7,340 nucleotides of DNA, from the NCBI GenBank assembly GCA_003647765.1, contig QMNM01000065.1:1-7340 (forward strand). Direction: 5' to 3'. The position numbers and the translations under genes are program-made. Positions 1 through 5,538 of the stretch are shown here, piece after piece. The stretch comes from Candidatus Cloacimonadota bacterium (GTDB lineage: Bacteria; Cloacimonadota; Cloacimonadia; JGIOTU-2; B8-G9). Position 1 is the stretch's first letter, and every line of letters begins with the position of its first letter. The notes beneath the pieces were generated by a model that saw nothing but the letters and a program-made list of their open reading frames with translations, did no database searches and had not been told where the DNA came from.

Positions 1-57
1 GGAAAAAAATTGAAACAAATTGCCAGCACCACAAATCAAGGAATAAACATTGGCTAA
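1..57 (+). CDS. C-terminal tail of an upstream gene, possibly peptide deformylase (partial)
   Basis: Frame 1 is open from the window edge to a TAA at 55-57. It encodes an 18-residue tail beginning GKKLKQIA. The stop overlaps the TTG start of fmt by 8 nt, as expected for tightly coupled genes. Peptide deformylase (def) is the most common gene directly before fmt in bacteria, and deformylases often end in a short Lys/Leu-rich helix like this one. No catalytic motif lies inside the window, so the def assignment is inference from position only. It could equally be the end of another gene, or an unused open frame. Confidence 0.3.
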   Translation, partial: GKKLKQIASTTNQGINIG

Positions 58-994
58 TAGAATAGGAAGAATAATCTTCATAGGGACGCCAGAATTTGCT
101 ATACCTTCTATTTTATCTTTAATAAATAATAAAAGACCTGTCCTTATTATTACTCGCCCTGACCGTAAAAAAGGACGCGGACAAAAACTTTCATGCACTC
201 CTGTAAAAGAAATTGCTATGCAATACAATATCCCTGTATTTCAACCAGAAAATATTAACTCCGAACATTCACTTGATAGAATAAAGGATGCAAATCCTGA
301 CTTGATTGTAACAGTAGCATTTGGCTCGTTTTTGAAAAATAGATTATTATCCATACCTCGTTATGGTTGTATCAGTCTTCATCCATCATTATTACCTAAA
401 TATCGTGGACCATCGCCTATAAATTGGGCTATTTTTAATGGTGAAAAAGAGACAGGCAATACGATATTTTTTATAAATAGACGAATGGATGCCGGGGATA
501 TTATTTTTCAGAGAAGCATAGAGATTACTAATGAGGACAATTTTGGTACTTTATCAGAGAAATTAAGCAAACAAGGTGCAAAGGATTTACTTTATGCAAT
601 TAGCTTAATTGAAGAAGATAACTATCAGCCAATTCCTCAACAAGAAGAGGAAGCAACTTTTTCTCATCTTATTACAGAACAAGTAAGAGCGATAAAATGG
701 GAAAATTCAGCAGAGAGGATTTATAATCAAATTAGGGGTTTGGCTCCAAAACCATGTGCTTTTGCTAAAATACGAAAGGAAAAAATAAAAATAATTTCTG
801 CTGAAATTGGCAATCCTGATACTTATGGGACTGCTGGTGAGATTGCTCGGATTGTAAAACATAAAGGAATAGAGGTATATTGTGGCGTTGGCTCTATAAT
901 CATAACTAAATTACAGCCCACTGGCAAAAGAGTAATGTCTGCTATTGAGTTCAACAATGGTGCGCATCTAAAAATAGGAGAATTCTTTGATTAG
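50..994 (+). CDS. fmt: Methionyl-tRNA formyltransferase
   Basis: Cytoplasmic enzyme that transfers a formyl group from 10-formyl-tetrahydrofolate to Met-tRNA(fMet) for translation initiation. At 314 aa it is full length for the family. The N-terminal Rossmann-like formyltransferase domain (about residues 5-205) has the opening FIGTPEFA (10-17), the tRNA-contacting basic loop RPDRKKGRG (36-44), the signature SLHPSLLPKYRG (109-120) and MDAGDI (146-151). The C-terminal OB-like domain (about 217-314) has the usual RGLAPKP segment (229-235). The start is TTG, supported by AAGGA at 38-42 with 7 nt spacing and by an N-terminus of family length. His111 and Asp147 match the catalytic His and Asp of the family (E. 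coli His108 and Asp144). Ser109 stands where the catalytic Asn (E. coli Asn106) is normally found, which is odd. The gene probably forms a unit with the frame upstream. No other function is likely. Confidence 0.95.
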   Translation: MANRIGRIIFIGTPEFAIPSILSLINNKRPVLIITRPDRKKGRGQKLSCTPVKEIAMQYNIPVFQPENINSEHSLDRIKDANPDLIVTVAFGSFLKNRLLSIPRYGCISLHPSLLPKYRGPSPINWAIFNGEKETGNTIFFINRRMDAGDIIFQRSIEITNEDNFGTLSEKLSKQGAKDLLYAISLIEEDNYQPIPQQEEEATFSHLITEQVRAIKWENSAERIYNQIRGLAPKPCAFAKIRKEKIKIISAEIGNPDTYGTAGEIARIVKHKGIEVYCGVGSIIITKLQPTGKRVMSAIEFNNGAHLKIGEFFD

Positions 995-1001
995 GTTGCG
1001 A

Positions 1002-1015
1002 CGGTGTAAACACCG
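1002..1015. repeat. Short perfect hairpin after fmt
   Basis: CGGTGT (1002-1007) is followed by AA and its exact complement ACACCG (1010-1015). It lies 8 nt after the fmt stop. As RNA it would be a 5-bp stem with a UAAA loop. No T run follows, so it is not a terminator by itself. It is the first of three hairpins in this gap and may belong to a repeat element. Confidence 0.5.
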
Positions 1016-1029
1016 AGGCTGAGTCAATA

Positions 1030-1079
1030 AAAGAACGCTAAAGCGTCCTTTGAATATGGCTCTTTAGAACGCTTTTTTT
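1030..1079 (+). terminator. Probable rho-independent terminator of fmt, with nested hairpin
   Basis: Two foldings compete. One is local: AAAGAACGCT (1030-1039) pairs with AGCGTCCTTT (1042-1051) across a 2-nt loop, with 9 of 10 positions matching. The other is longer: AAAGCGT (1040-1046) pairs with ACGCTTT (1069-1075) and runs into seven T residues (1073-1079), the layout of an intrinsic terminator. The outer sequence AGTCAA (1022-1027) also matches TTGACT (1079-1084). It sits between fmt and a gene with its own ribosome binding site, so ending the fmt transcript here is plausible. The longer stem is short and its loop is 22 nt, so confidence is moderate. Confidence 0.45.
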
Positions 1080-1084
1080 GACTT

Positions 1085-1108
1085 AGCGTGTGGGTTCATC
1101 CACTCGCT
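1085..1108. repeat. Stem-loop, 9-bp arms with one mismatch
   Basis: AGCGTGTGG (1085-1093) pairs with CCACTCGCT (1100-1108) at 8 of 9 positions, around a 6-nt loop. It lies just after the T run of the presumed terminator and is richer in GC than the surrounding sequence. A REP-like or mobile-element end is possible. Other copies would have to be found elsewhere in the genome to show it. Confidence 0.45.
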
Positions 1109-1135
1109 CTTGTAACCAAAATTAAAAAAAGTTTT

Positions 1136-1159
1136 CTCTGTGCCTCAGTGTCTCTGTGG
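1136..1159. repeat. Three tandem octamers of CTCTGTGN type
   Basis: Three units follow with an exact 8-bp period: CTCTGTGC (1136-1143), CTCAGTGT (1144-1151) and CTCTGTGG (1152-1159). Only one base in the 7-bp core differs between units. Read through in the frame of the next gene it gives LCASVSLW. From memory, similar intergenic tracts occur in many uncultured bacterial genomes, often as one arm of a longer inverted repeat whose other strand reads like QRHRE. The opposite arm is not visible here. The function of such tracts is unknown to me. Confidence 0.6.
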
Positions 1160-1163
1160 CAAA

Positions 1164-1169
1164 AAAGGA
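1164..1169 (+). promoter_or_regulatory. Ribosome binding site that sets the DUF116 start
   Basis: AAAGGA lies 5 nt before the ATG at 1175. The open frame extends back to a GTG at 1088, but those 29 codons read through the hairpin and the octamer repeat. This Shine-Dalgarno site makes 1175 the better start. Confidence 0.65.
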
Positions 1170-1174
1170 CAAGA

Positions 1175-1954
1175 ATGGAATTAGAAGTTCAACCTAAAAG
1201 GAAAGGACTATTTCTTTTGCTTTCTTCCACAAGCTTAATATTATTGATGGCTATGACCACTGGCTTATGGTATTTTATCTCGCCACGCCTTCACGAGTAT
1301 AATGAAGTCCTGCCTTTCACATTATTGACTATTCTACGAATTTTCTTCTTAATTTTAGTCATCGGGACTTTACTGATTATTCTCACAGCAGTTTTAGAAA
1401 AGAATCTTTTGATAGCCAAATTCGCTGTCAAACTATCCATTCAAGTTACATTCCCGCTGTCAATAGTATTAGGAAAAGTATTGCACATTTCCAAAAGCAA
1501 AATCAGAGAATCATTTGTCTGGGTAAGTAATTCATTTATCAATGCTCTGAATAATTTATATTCACCAGAAAAAATACTAATTTTACTGCCTCACTGCCTA
1601 CAAAATACAGAGTGTGATGTCAGAATCAATGTGAATATTTACAATTGCCGACGCTGTGGAAAGTGTGATATTGCTGACCTGCTAAAAATAGTGGATGATT
1701 ATGGAGTAAAGATAGCAATCGCTACTGGTGGCACTTTAGCAAGAAGAATTATTATGGAGATGAGACCGGAATTTATTATTGCTGTTGCTTGTGATAGGGA
1801 TATGGTTAGTGGAATTAGAGATGTATTTCCTATTCCTGTCTATGGAGTTCTTAACCAGAGACCACAAGGTCCTTGCATCAATACAAGAGTACCTGTCCAA
1901 GCAATAAGAGATATTCTTGACAGAGTAGTTATAAAAAAAGATAAATCTGAATGA
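1175..1954 (+). CDS. DUF116 family membrane-anchored cysteine-rich protein
   Basis: The protein has 259 residues from the ATG at 1175. Two strongly hydrophobic stretches (about 11-36 and 48-74) should be membrane helices, and a weaker one spans about 84-104. The soluble C-terminal part (about 130-250) carries the DUF116 pattern: LLPHC (138-142), Cys147, then CRRCGKC (158-164), a GGT segment near 185, VACDRD (204-209) and GPC (232-234). Seven cysteines (141, 147, 158, 161, 164, 206, 234) suggest metal or Fe-S binding, which is inference. The biochemical role of the family is not established to my knowledge. DUF116 genes are, from memory, often close to def and fmt in anaerobic bacteria, as here, which hints at a link to translation or envelope housekeeping. 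It is probably transcribed separately from fmt, given the terminator-like sequence between them. An upstream GTG (1088) would add a repeat-encoded extension and is rejected. Confidence 0.8.
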   Translation: MELEVQPKRKGLFLLLSSTSLILLMAMTTGLWYFISPRLHEYNEVLPFTLLTILRIFFLILVIGTLLIILTAVLEKNLLIAKFAVKLSIQVTFPLSIVLGKVLHISKSKIRESFVWVSNSFINALNNLYSPEKILILLPHCLQNTECDVRINVNIYNCRRCGKCDIADLLKIVDDYGVKIAIATGGTLARRIIMEMRPEFIIAVACDRDMVSGIRDVFPIPVYGVLNQRPQGPCINTRVPVQAIRDILDRVVIKKDKSE

Positions 1955-2188
1955 AAATTATTATGAAAAATCCAAGTACTTTCATCTAAACGAATATAAG
2001 AAACAAGAGCGGAATTGATAAGGATAAAATCATCAAAGAAAGCTCAAACTATAGATGTAGTATGGTTTAATAGAAGGAAGATGCCACATTCATTTTTTGA
2101 GGTAGAACATTCAACAGATATGCGTAACTCACTCTTAAAATTTGTTGAATTACAGAACTTTTACACAAAAGAGAGTAATATCTTTTAA
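1953..2188 (+). pseudogene. Remnant of a restriction-endonuclease-like gene, frameshifted
   Basis: No intact gene fits here, but protein-like sequence survives in more than one frame. From 2000 to the TAA at 2186-2188 one frame encodes AQTIDVVWFN (2042-2071), then FFEVEHSTDM and SLLKFVELQNF. An acidic residue on a hydrophobic strand (IDVVW), followed about 15 residues later by FEVE-H-ST and a SLLKF-x-EL helix, is a pattern I associate with PD-(D/E)XK-like nucleases of restriction systems. Upstream, a second frame (from 1953) gives KYFHLNEYKKQ before a stop, and a third gives GIDKDKIIKES leading up to the nuclease-like part. At least one and probably two frameshifts are needed to join them. 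There is no start codon with a ribosome site, and both ends of the domain are missing. The family assignment is from memory of the motif. That it is broken is seen directly. Confidence 0.55.
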
Positions 2189-2189
2189 T
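2160..2189 (+). promoter_or_regulatory. Possible promoter for the M20 peptidase gene
   Basis: TTTACA (2160-2165, 5 of 6 to the -35 consensus) and TTTAAT (2184-2189, 5 of 6 to the -10 consensus) are separated by 18 nt. Transcription would begin near 2196, leaving only a short leader before the ribosome site AAAGGAG at 2199-2205. It overlaps the end of the decayed nuclease frame. In DNA this AT-rich such matches arise by chance, so support is modest. Confidence 0.35.
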
Positions 2190-2211
2190 ATATTTTTTAA
2201 AGGAGCAAATT

Positions 2212-3345
2212 ATGGATTCAGACATTGCTGACTATTTTATCTCATTAGTTCAAATTGATAGTGAGTCAAAAGATGAGAAGCGATTTGCTAAAAAAATGGA
2301 ACAGGAATTGCTTAAATTAGGAGCAGAGGTCAAATATGATAATGCTAATAAAAAAACAGGTGGAAATGTTGGCAATTTAATTGCATATTTGCCTGGTAAG
2401 ATTGATAAAGAACCATTGCTATTTTGCTGTCATTTAGACACTGTTAAACCTGGCAAAAACATTAAGCCAGTTATTAAAGATGGAAGAATTTACAGTAGTG
2501 GCGATACTATTTTAGGTGCTGATGATAAATCTGGAATTGCTGAATTGATATATGCAATAAGACATCTTCAAAGGGAAAACATTTCATATTTGCCAATAGA
2601 AGTAATATTTACAATCTCGGAAGAAATAGGTCTTTTGGGTGCTAAAAATCTTGATTATAGTTTGATTAGAGCCAAGAAAGGTTATGCATTAGATACTCAT
2701 AAGCTAGGTGCCGTTACTATTCAAGCACCTTCTCAAAATAGTTTTGATATAAAAATTATAGGCAAAGAGGCACACGCCGGTGCAGAACCGGAAAAAGGCA
2801 TTAGTGCTATCCGTATTGCATCAGAATCTATTTCTAAATTGAATTGGGGCAGATTAGATGATGAAACCACTTCTAATATAGGCACTATTCAAGGTGGAAT
2901 CGCTACTAATATTATTGCAAAAGAGACAACATTAACCGGCGAACTCAGAAGTCATAATGAAGATACATTGAAAAGAGAGACAGATAAAATAATTAATACT
3001 TTCATAGATACAGCCAAAGAATTCAGTATAAACATTGATGGTAAGTTATTTGAGCCAAAAGTGGACTATGAAGTGAGAAAAGAATATTCTGCCTTGAATG
3101 TCTCCGAACATAATGAGATTGTGCAGATTGGCTTAAAATCTGCAAAGAAATTAGGCCTTCCAGCCAAGACAATAATTGGTGGTGGCGGAAGCGATGCTAA
3201 TATTATCCATAATAATGGGATAGATATGGTAATACTTGGAACAGGTATGAGAAATGTTCATACAGTAGAGGAAAATATTCCAATAGATGATTTAATTATG
3301 GGTACAAAGTGGATAATAGAGATTATTAAAGAATACAGTAAGTAA
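2212..3345 (+). CDS. PepT-like M20 family zinc peptidase
   Basis: Cytoplasmic di-zinc exopeptidase of clan MH, closest by motif order to the peptidase T (tripeptide aminopeptidase)-like group. At 377 aa it is full length and somewhat shorter than E. coli PepT. The catalytic domain has HLDTV (74-78; ligand His74, catalytic Asp76), GADDKSG (102-108; bridging Asp104), SEEIG (136-140; general base Glu137, ligand Glu138), LDTH (160-163; ligand Asp161) and NVHTVEE (348-354; ligand His350). The lid domain (about 175-290) has KEAHAGAEPEKG (185-196), with the His188 that completes the active site across the dimer. All metal and catalytic residues are present, so it should be active. AAAGGAG lies 6 nt before the ATG. 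The likely job is releasing N-terminal residues from small peptides for nutrition or turnover. The exact substrate cannot be read from sequence; carboxypeptidase or acylase activity, as in other M20 members, is less likely. It stands alone between the nuclease remnant and a 119-bp gap. Confidence 0.88.
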   Translation: MDSDIADYFISLVQIDSESKDEKRFAKKMEQELLKLGAEVKYDNANKKTGGNVGNLIAYLPGKIDKEPLLFCCHLDTVKPGKNIKPVIKDGRIYSSGDTILGADDKSGIAELIYAIRHLQRENISYLPIEVIFTISEEIGLLGAKNLDYSLIRAKKGYALDTHKLGAVTIQAPSQNSFDIKIIGKEAHAGAEPEKGISAIRIASESISKLNWGRLDDETTSNIGTIQGGIATNIIAKETTLTGELRSHNEDTLKRETDKIINTFIDTAKEFSINIDGKLFEPKVDYEVRKEYSALNVSEHNEIVQIGLKSAKKLGLPAKTIIGGGGSDANIIHNNGIDMVILGTGMRNVHTVEENIPIDDLIMGTKWIIEIIKEYSK

Positions 3346-3402
3346 ATGATGAAATGTAAAATATAATTAGAATTTTATCAAAAATATGCCAAATAGAAAA
3401 AT

Positions 3403-3431
3403 TTGACAAAAAATATCTTTGTCCATTTTTT
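3403..3431 (+). promoter_or_regulatory. Inverted repeat with consensus -35 box in the gap before the M23 gene
   Basis: The 119-bp gap holds an exact TTGACA (3403-3408). Inside it begins a 6-bp inverted repeat, GACAAA (3405-3410) with TTTGTC (3418-3423) and a 7-nt loop, followed by CA and six T residues (3426-3431). Two readings are possible: a weak terminator of the peptidase gene, or the -35 part of a promoter for the M23 gene. No good -10 box stands 16-18 nt downstream. A TATAAT at 3362-3367 lacks a matching -35. The stem has only two GC pairs, so either role is tentative. Confidence 0.25.
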
Positions 3432-3464
3432 ACAAAAAATTTTAAATTTAACTTAGAAGTAACT

Positions 3465-4415
3465 ATGAAAAAATTACAATTAACAATTTACTCTGATGAT
3501 ATTACAAAAGTAAAATCATTTAGTATTTCAAAGGGATTATTAACTCTTTTATCATTTTTGGAGCTTGGAATAATATTATCTTTATTTCTGTTCATTTTCC
3601 TTTTTGCTCAGGATAAAGTTGACCAGAGGCAACTCATTAGTTTAAAAGAGAGCAATCAGTATTTAAAGGAAAGAATGAAAGGGCTGGAGTGTATGCTGGA
3701 TTCAATGAACCTTAGGCTGAAGCAGATTAACGAACAAGATAAAAAAATACGGAAATTAGAAGGTATGAGCTTGATAAGTGATGAATTTCGTAAGTTAGGT
3801 ACTGGTGGTGTCCCTTATTATGACACAACATTTATTAGCACAGATTTTGAACTATTTGAACTGAATAATAGGTTATTAACAAAATTAGAGAAAGTTAAAA
3901 GGTGTTTGAATTTTGAAGTAAAGAGCTATGATGAGATATATAATTTAGTAATTGTTAAACAAGATATTTATGACAACACTCCTTCAATACTTCCGGCTTA
4001 TGGAAGATTTTCTGATAGATATGGATATAGGATACATCCAATTTATCATAGAAGGATGTTCCATAATGGATTTGATATTGCAGGTAATAAAGGAGACCCT
4101 ATATATGTTACTGCTGATGGTGAAGTTGTAAAAGTTGCTTATTCAAGAGGATTAGGACGATATATAAAAATCAAGCATGGATATGGTTATTCTACTGTAT
4201 ATGGGCATCTAAACAAAGCACTTGTAAGAAGAGGTGATAAAGTCAAAAAGGGGCAAATAATTGCAGAAATGGGAAGAAGCGGAATAGCTACTGGCACGCA
4301 TCTTCATTATGAGGTTCATTATTATGGAAGAAGCCGTAATCCGTTTCCTTATTTTTATAAACAAAAATCCTCTATTAAAGTCGCTAAAAAATATATACTA
4401 TCGCTAAACAAATGA
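3465..4415 (+). CDS. Membrane-anchored M23 (LytM-type) murein endopeptidase
   Basis: Predicted cell-wall hydrolase or regulator cutting peptide cross-links of peptidoglycan outside the cytoplasmic membrane. A short basic cytoplasmic N-terminus (1-23) precedes one uncleaved membrane helix (about 24-48). A heptad-rich stretch (about 52-100) should form a coiled coil, as in MepM/NlpD/EnvC-like proteins, and a linker follows. The M23 domain (about 177-297) begins PAYGRFSDRYGYR and has HNGFDIA (200-206; zinc ligands His200 and Asp204), YGHL (246-249; catalytic His248) and HLHYEV (279-284; catalytic His279 and ligand His281). All zinc and catalytic residues are kept, so it should be an active enzyme rather than a degenerate activator. 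The ribosome site is weak (TAGAAG, 3454-3459). The last codons overlap the promoter of the next operon. The division or elongation partner cannot be told from this window. Confidence 0.88.
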   Translation: MKKLQLTIYSDDITKVKSFSISKGLLTLLSFLELGIILSLFLFIFLFAQDKVDQRQLISLKESNQYLKERMKGLECMLDSMNLRLKQINEQDKKIRKLEGMSLISDEFRKLGTGGVPYYDTTFISTDFELFELNNRLLTKLEKVKRCLNFEVKSYDEIYNLVIVKQDIYDNTPSILPAYGRFSDRYGYRIHPIYHRRMFHNGFDIAGNKGDPIYVTADGEVVKVAYSRGLGRYIKIKHGYGYSTVYGHLNKALVRRGDKVKKGQIIAEMGRSGIATGTHLHYEVHYYGRSRNPFPYFYKQKSSIKVAKKYILSLNK

Positions 4416-4441
4416 CATCATCAAATCCATTTTGCTATAAT
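4412..4441 (+). promoter_or_regulatory. Extended -10 sigma70 promoter of the recA operon
   Basis: ATGACA (4412-4417, 5 of 6 to the -35 consensus) stands 18 nt before a perfect TATAAT (4436-4441), which is preceded by the TG of an extended -10 (TGCTATAAT, 4433-4441). Transcription should begin near 4448, giving a leader of about 40 nt before the ATG at 4487. The -35 overlaps the TGA of the M23 gene. No LexA-type palindrome (CTG-N10-CAG or GAAC-N4-GTTC) is seen around it. It is the best promoter in the window and the only clear one ahead of recA. Confidence 0.6.
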
Positions 4442-4486
4442 AGAATTTCATTAAAGATAAAAAATGTCTAAATAAGAGGGTGCATT

Positions 4487-4969
4487 ATGGAATTAAAATC
4501 AGTAAAATTAGATTTTCCAGAAGGGTGTAATATTATACTTGGTCAAACACATTTTATCAAAAGTGTAGAGGATATTTATGAGGCATTAGTAAATTCTGTG
4601 CCTGGAATTAAGTTTGGACTTGCATTTTGCGAAGCTTCAGGAGATAGATTGATTCGTAAAGATGGCACTGATGATGAGTTGATAAATATAGCTATAGAAA
4701 ATATGAGAAATATTGCGGCTGGACATTCTTTTATTATTATACTAAAAGATGCCTATCCTATTAATGTATTATCAAATTTGAAGCAATGTTGGGAAGTTGT
4801 AAATATTTTTTGTGCTACTGCTAATCCTACAGATGTGATTATTGCTGAATCTGAACAAGGACGAGGAATAATAGGTGTAATTGATGGTTTTATTCCATTG
4901 GGCGTAGAATCTGATGAACATATCAAAGCACGGAAGGACTTACTAATAAACATAGGGTATAAAAGATAA
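4487..4969 (+). CDS. Adenosine-specific kinase family protein (PF04008, formerly DUF355)
   Basis: The 160-residue protein matches the small single-domain family of that name along its whole length: FCEASGDRLIRKDG (47-60), AAGHSFIIIL (77-86), PINVL (90-94), IFCATANP (106-113), ESEQGRGIIGVIDG (121-134) and a final GYKR. The family was named from structural work on an archaeal member. It is common in archaea and patchy in bacteria, and its physiological reaction is poorly established, so the name should be taken as a family label. It is presumably cytoplasmic, with no signal or membrane segment. AGAGGG lies 6 nt before the ATG. It is the first gene after a good promoter, and its TAA shares a base with the ATG of thpR (TAATG), so the two are translated together. 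A nucleoside or RNA-turnover role alongside ThpR would fit but is inference. Confidence 0.82.
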   Translation: MELKSVKLDFPEGCNIILGQTHFIKSVEDIYEALVNSVPGIKFGLAFCEASGDRLIRKDGTDDELINIAIENMRNIAAGHSFIIILKDAYPINVLSNLKQCWEVVNIFCATANPTDVIIAESEQGRGIIGVIDGFIPLGVESDEHIKARKDLLINIGYKR

Positions 4970-5535
4970 TGCGACTATTTTTGGCTTTTACAATATCTGA
5001 TTATTTAAAGGAAAAAATTTATCAACAAATAGAATTTTTATCAGCAAAAATCCGATATGGAATTAAATGGGTTGAACAGGAAAATCTGCATATTACTTTA
5101 AGATTTTTAGGTGACACAAAAGAGGAGAAAATTTATCAGCTTAAATCTGCTCTTAACAAAGTGGCAAATAACCACAGAACCACAATTGTATCGCTAAATA
5201 AGATGGAAGTTATACCTAATGTTTATCGTGCTCGTCTTATCTGGTATAGCGTAAAAGAACACAATGATTATTTACCAGTATTATTTTCTGAAATGGAAAT
5301 GGAATTGACAAAATTGGGTTTTAAGAAATCTGACCATCCGTTAAATTTGCATATTACATTAGGGAGAATGAAAACGCGAATTAAAGCTAATTGGCAAGAG
5401 ATATTATCACAGGTTGAGCATTTAACAGATGACATAAACATAAACAAAATAGTGCTAATGAAAAGCACTTTAACAAAATCAGGACCTATTTATAAAGAGT
5501 TACAAAGTTTTCCACTTATGGAAAAGGAGAGATGA
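4969..5535 (+). CDS. thpR: RNA 2',3'-cyclic phosphodiesterase (LigT/2H family)
   Basis: Cytoplasmic member of the 2H phosphoesterase superfamily, which hydrolyses 2',3'-cyclic phosphate at RNA ends to a 2'-phosphate; E. coli ThpR (LigT) also has weak RNA ligase activity. The 188 residues are the usual length. Both catalytic motifs are present, HITL at 41-44 (in NLHITLRFLGDT) and HITL at 128-131 (in LNLHITLGR), and the opening MRLFLAF is typical. The ATG overlaps the upstream stop by one base, and the stop lies 3 nt before recA. The AAGGAGA that serves recA is within the last codons of this gene. In many bacteria thpR stands between cinA and recA; here the adenosine-kinase-like gene takes the place of cinA. 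No residue looks out of place. Confidence 0.9.
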   Translation: MRLFLAFTISDYLKEKIYQQIEFLSAKIRYGIKWVEQENLHITLRFLGDTKEEKIYQLKSALNKVANNHRTTIVSLNKMEVIPNVYRARLIWYSVKEHNDYLPVLFSEMEMELTKLGFKKSDHPLNLHITLGRMKTRIKANWQEILSQVEHLTDDININKIVLMKSTLTKSGPIYKELQSFPLMEKER

Positions 5536-5538
5536 TTT

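Noticed and set aside
1088-1174. GTG at 1088 as the start of the DUF116 gene
   Set aside because: The added residues are encoded by a hairpin and the octamer repeat, no ribosome site precedes the GTG, and AAAGGA before 1175 supports the later ATG.
3362-3367. TATAAT as the -10 box of a promoter for the M23 gene
   Set aside because: The hexamer is perfect, but no -35 stands at the proper distance (TAAGTA at 17 nt), there is no extended TG, and the region is very AT-rich.
4416-4486. LexA/SOS box ahead of the recA operon
   Set aside because: Neither CTG-N10-CAG nor GAAC-N4-GTTC is present in this stretch.
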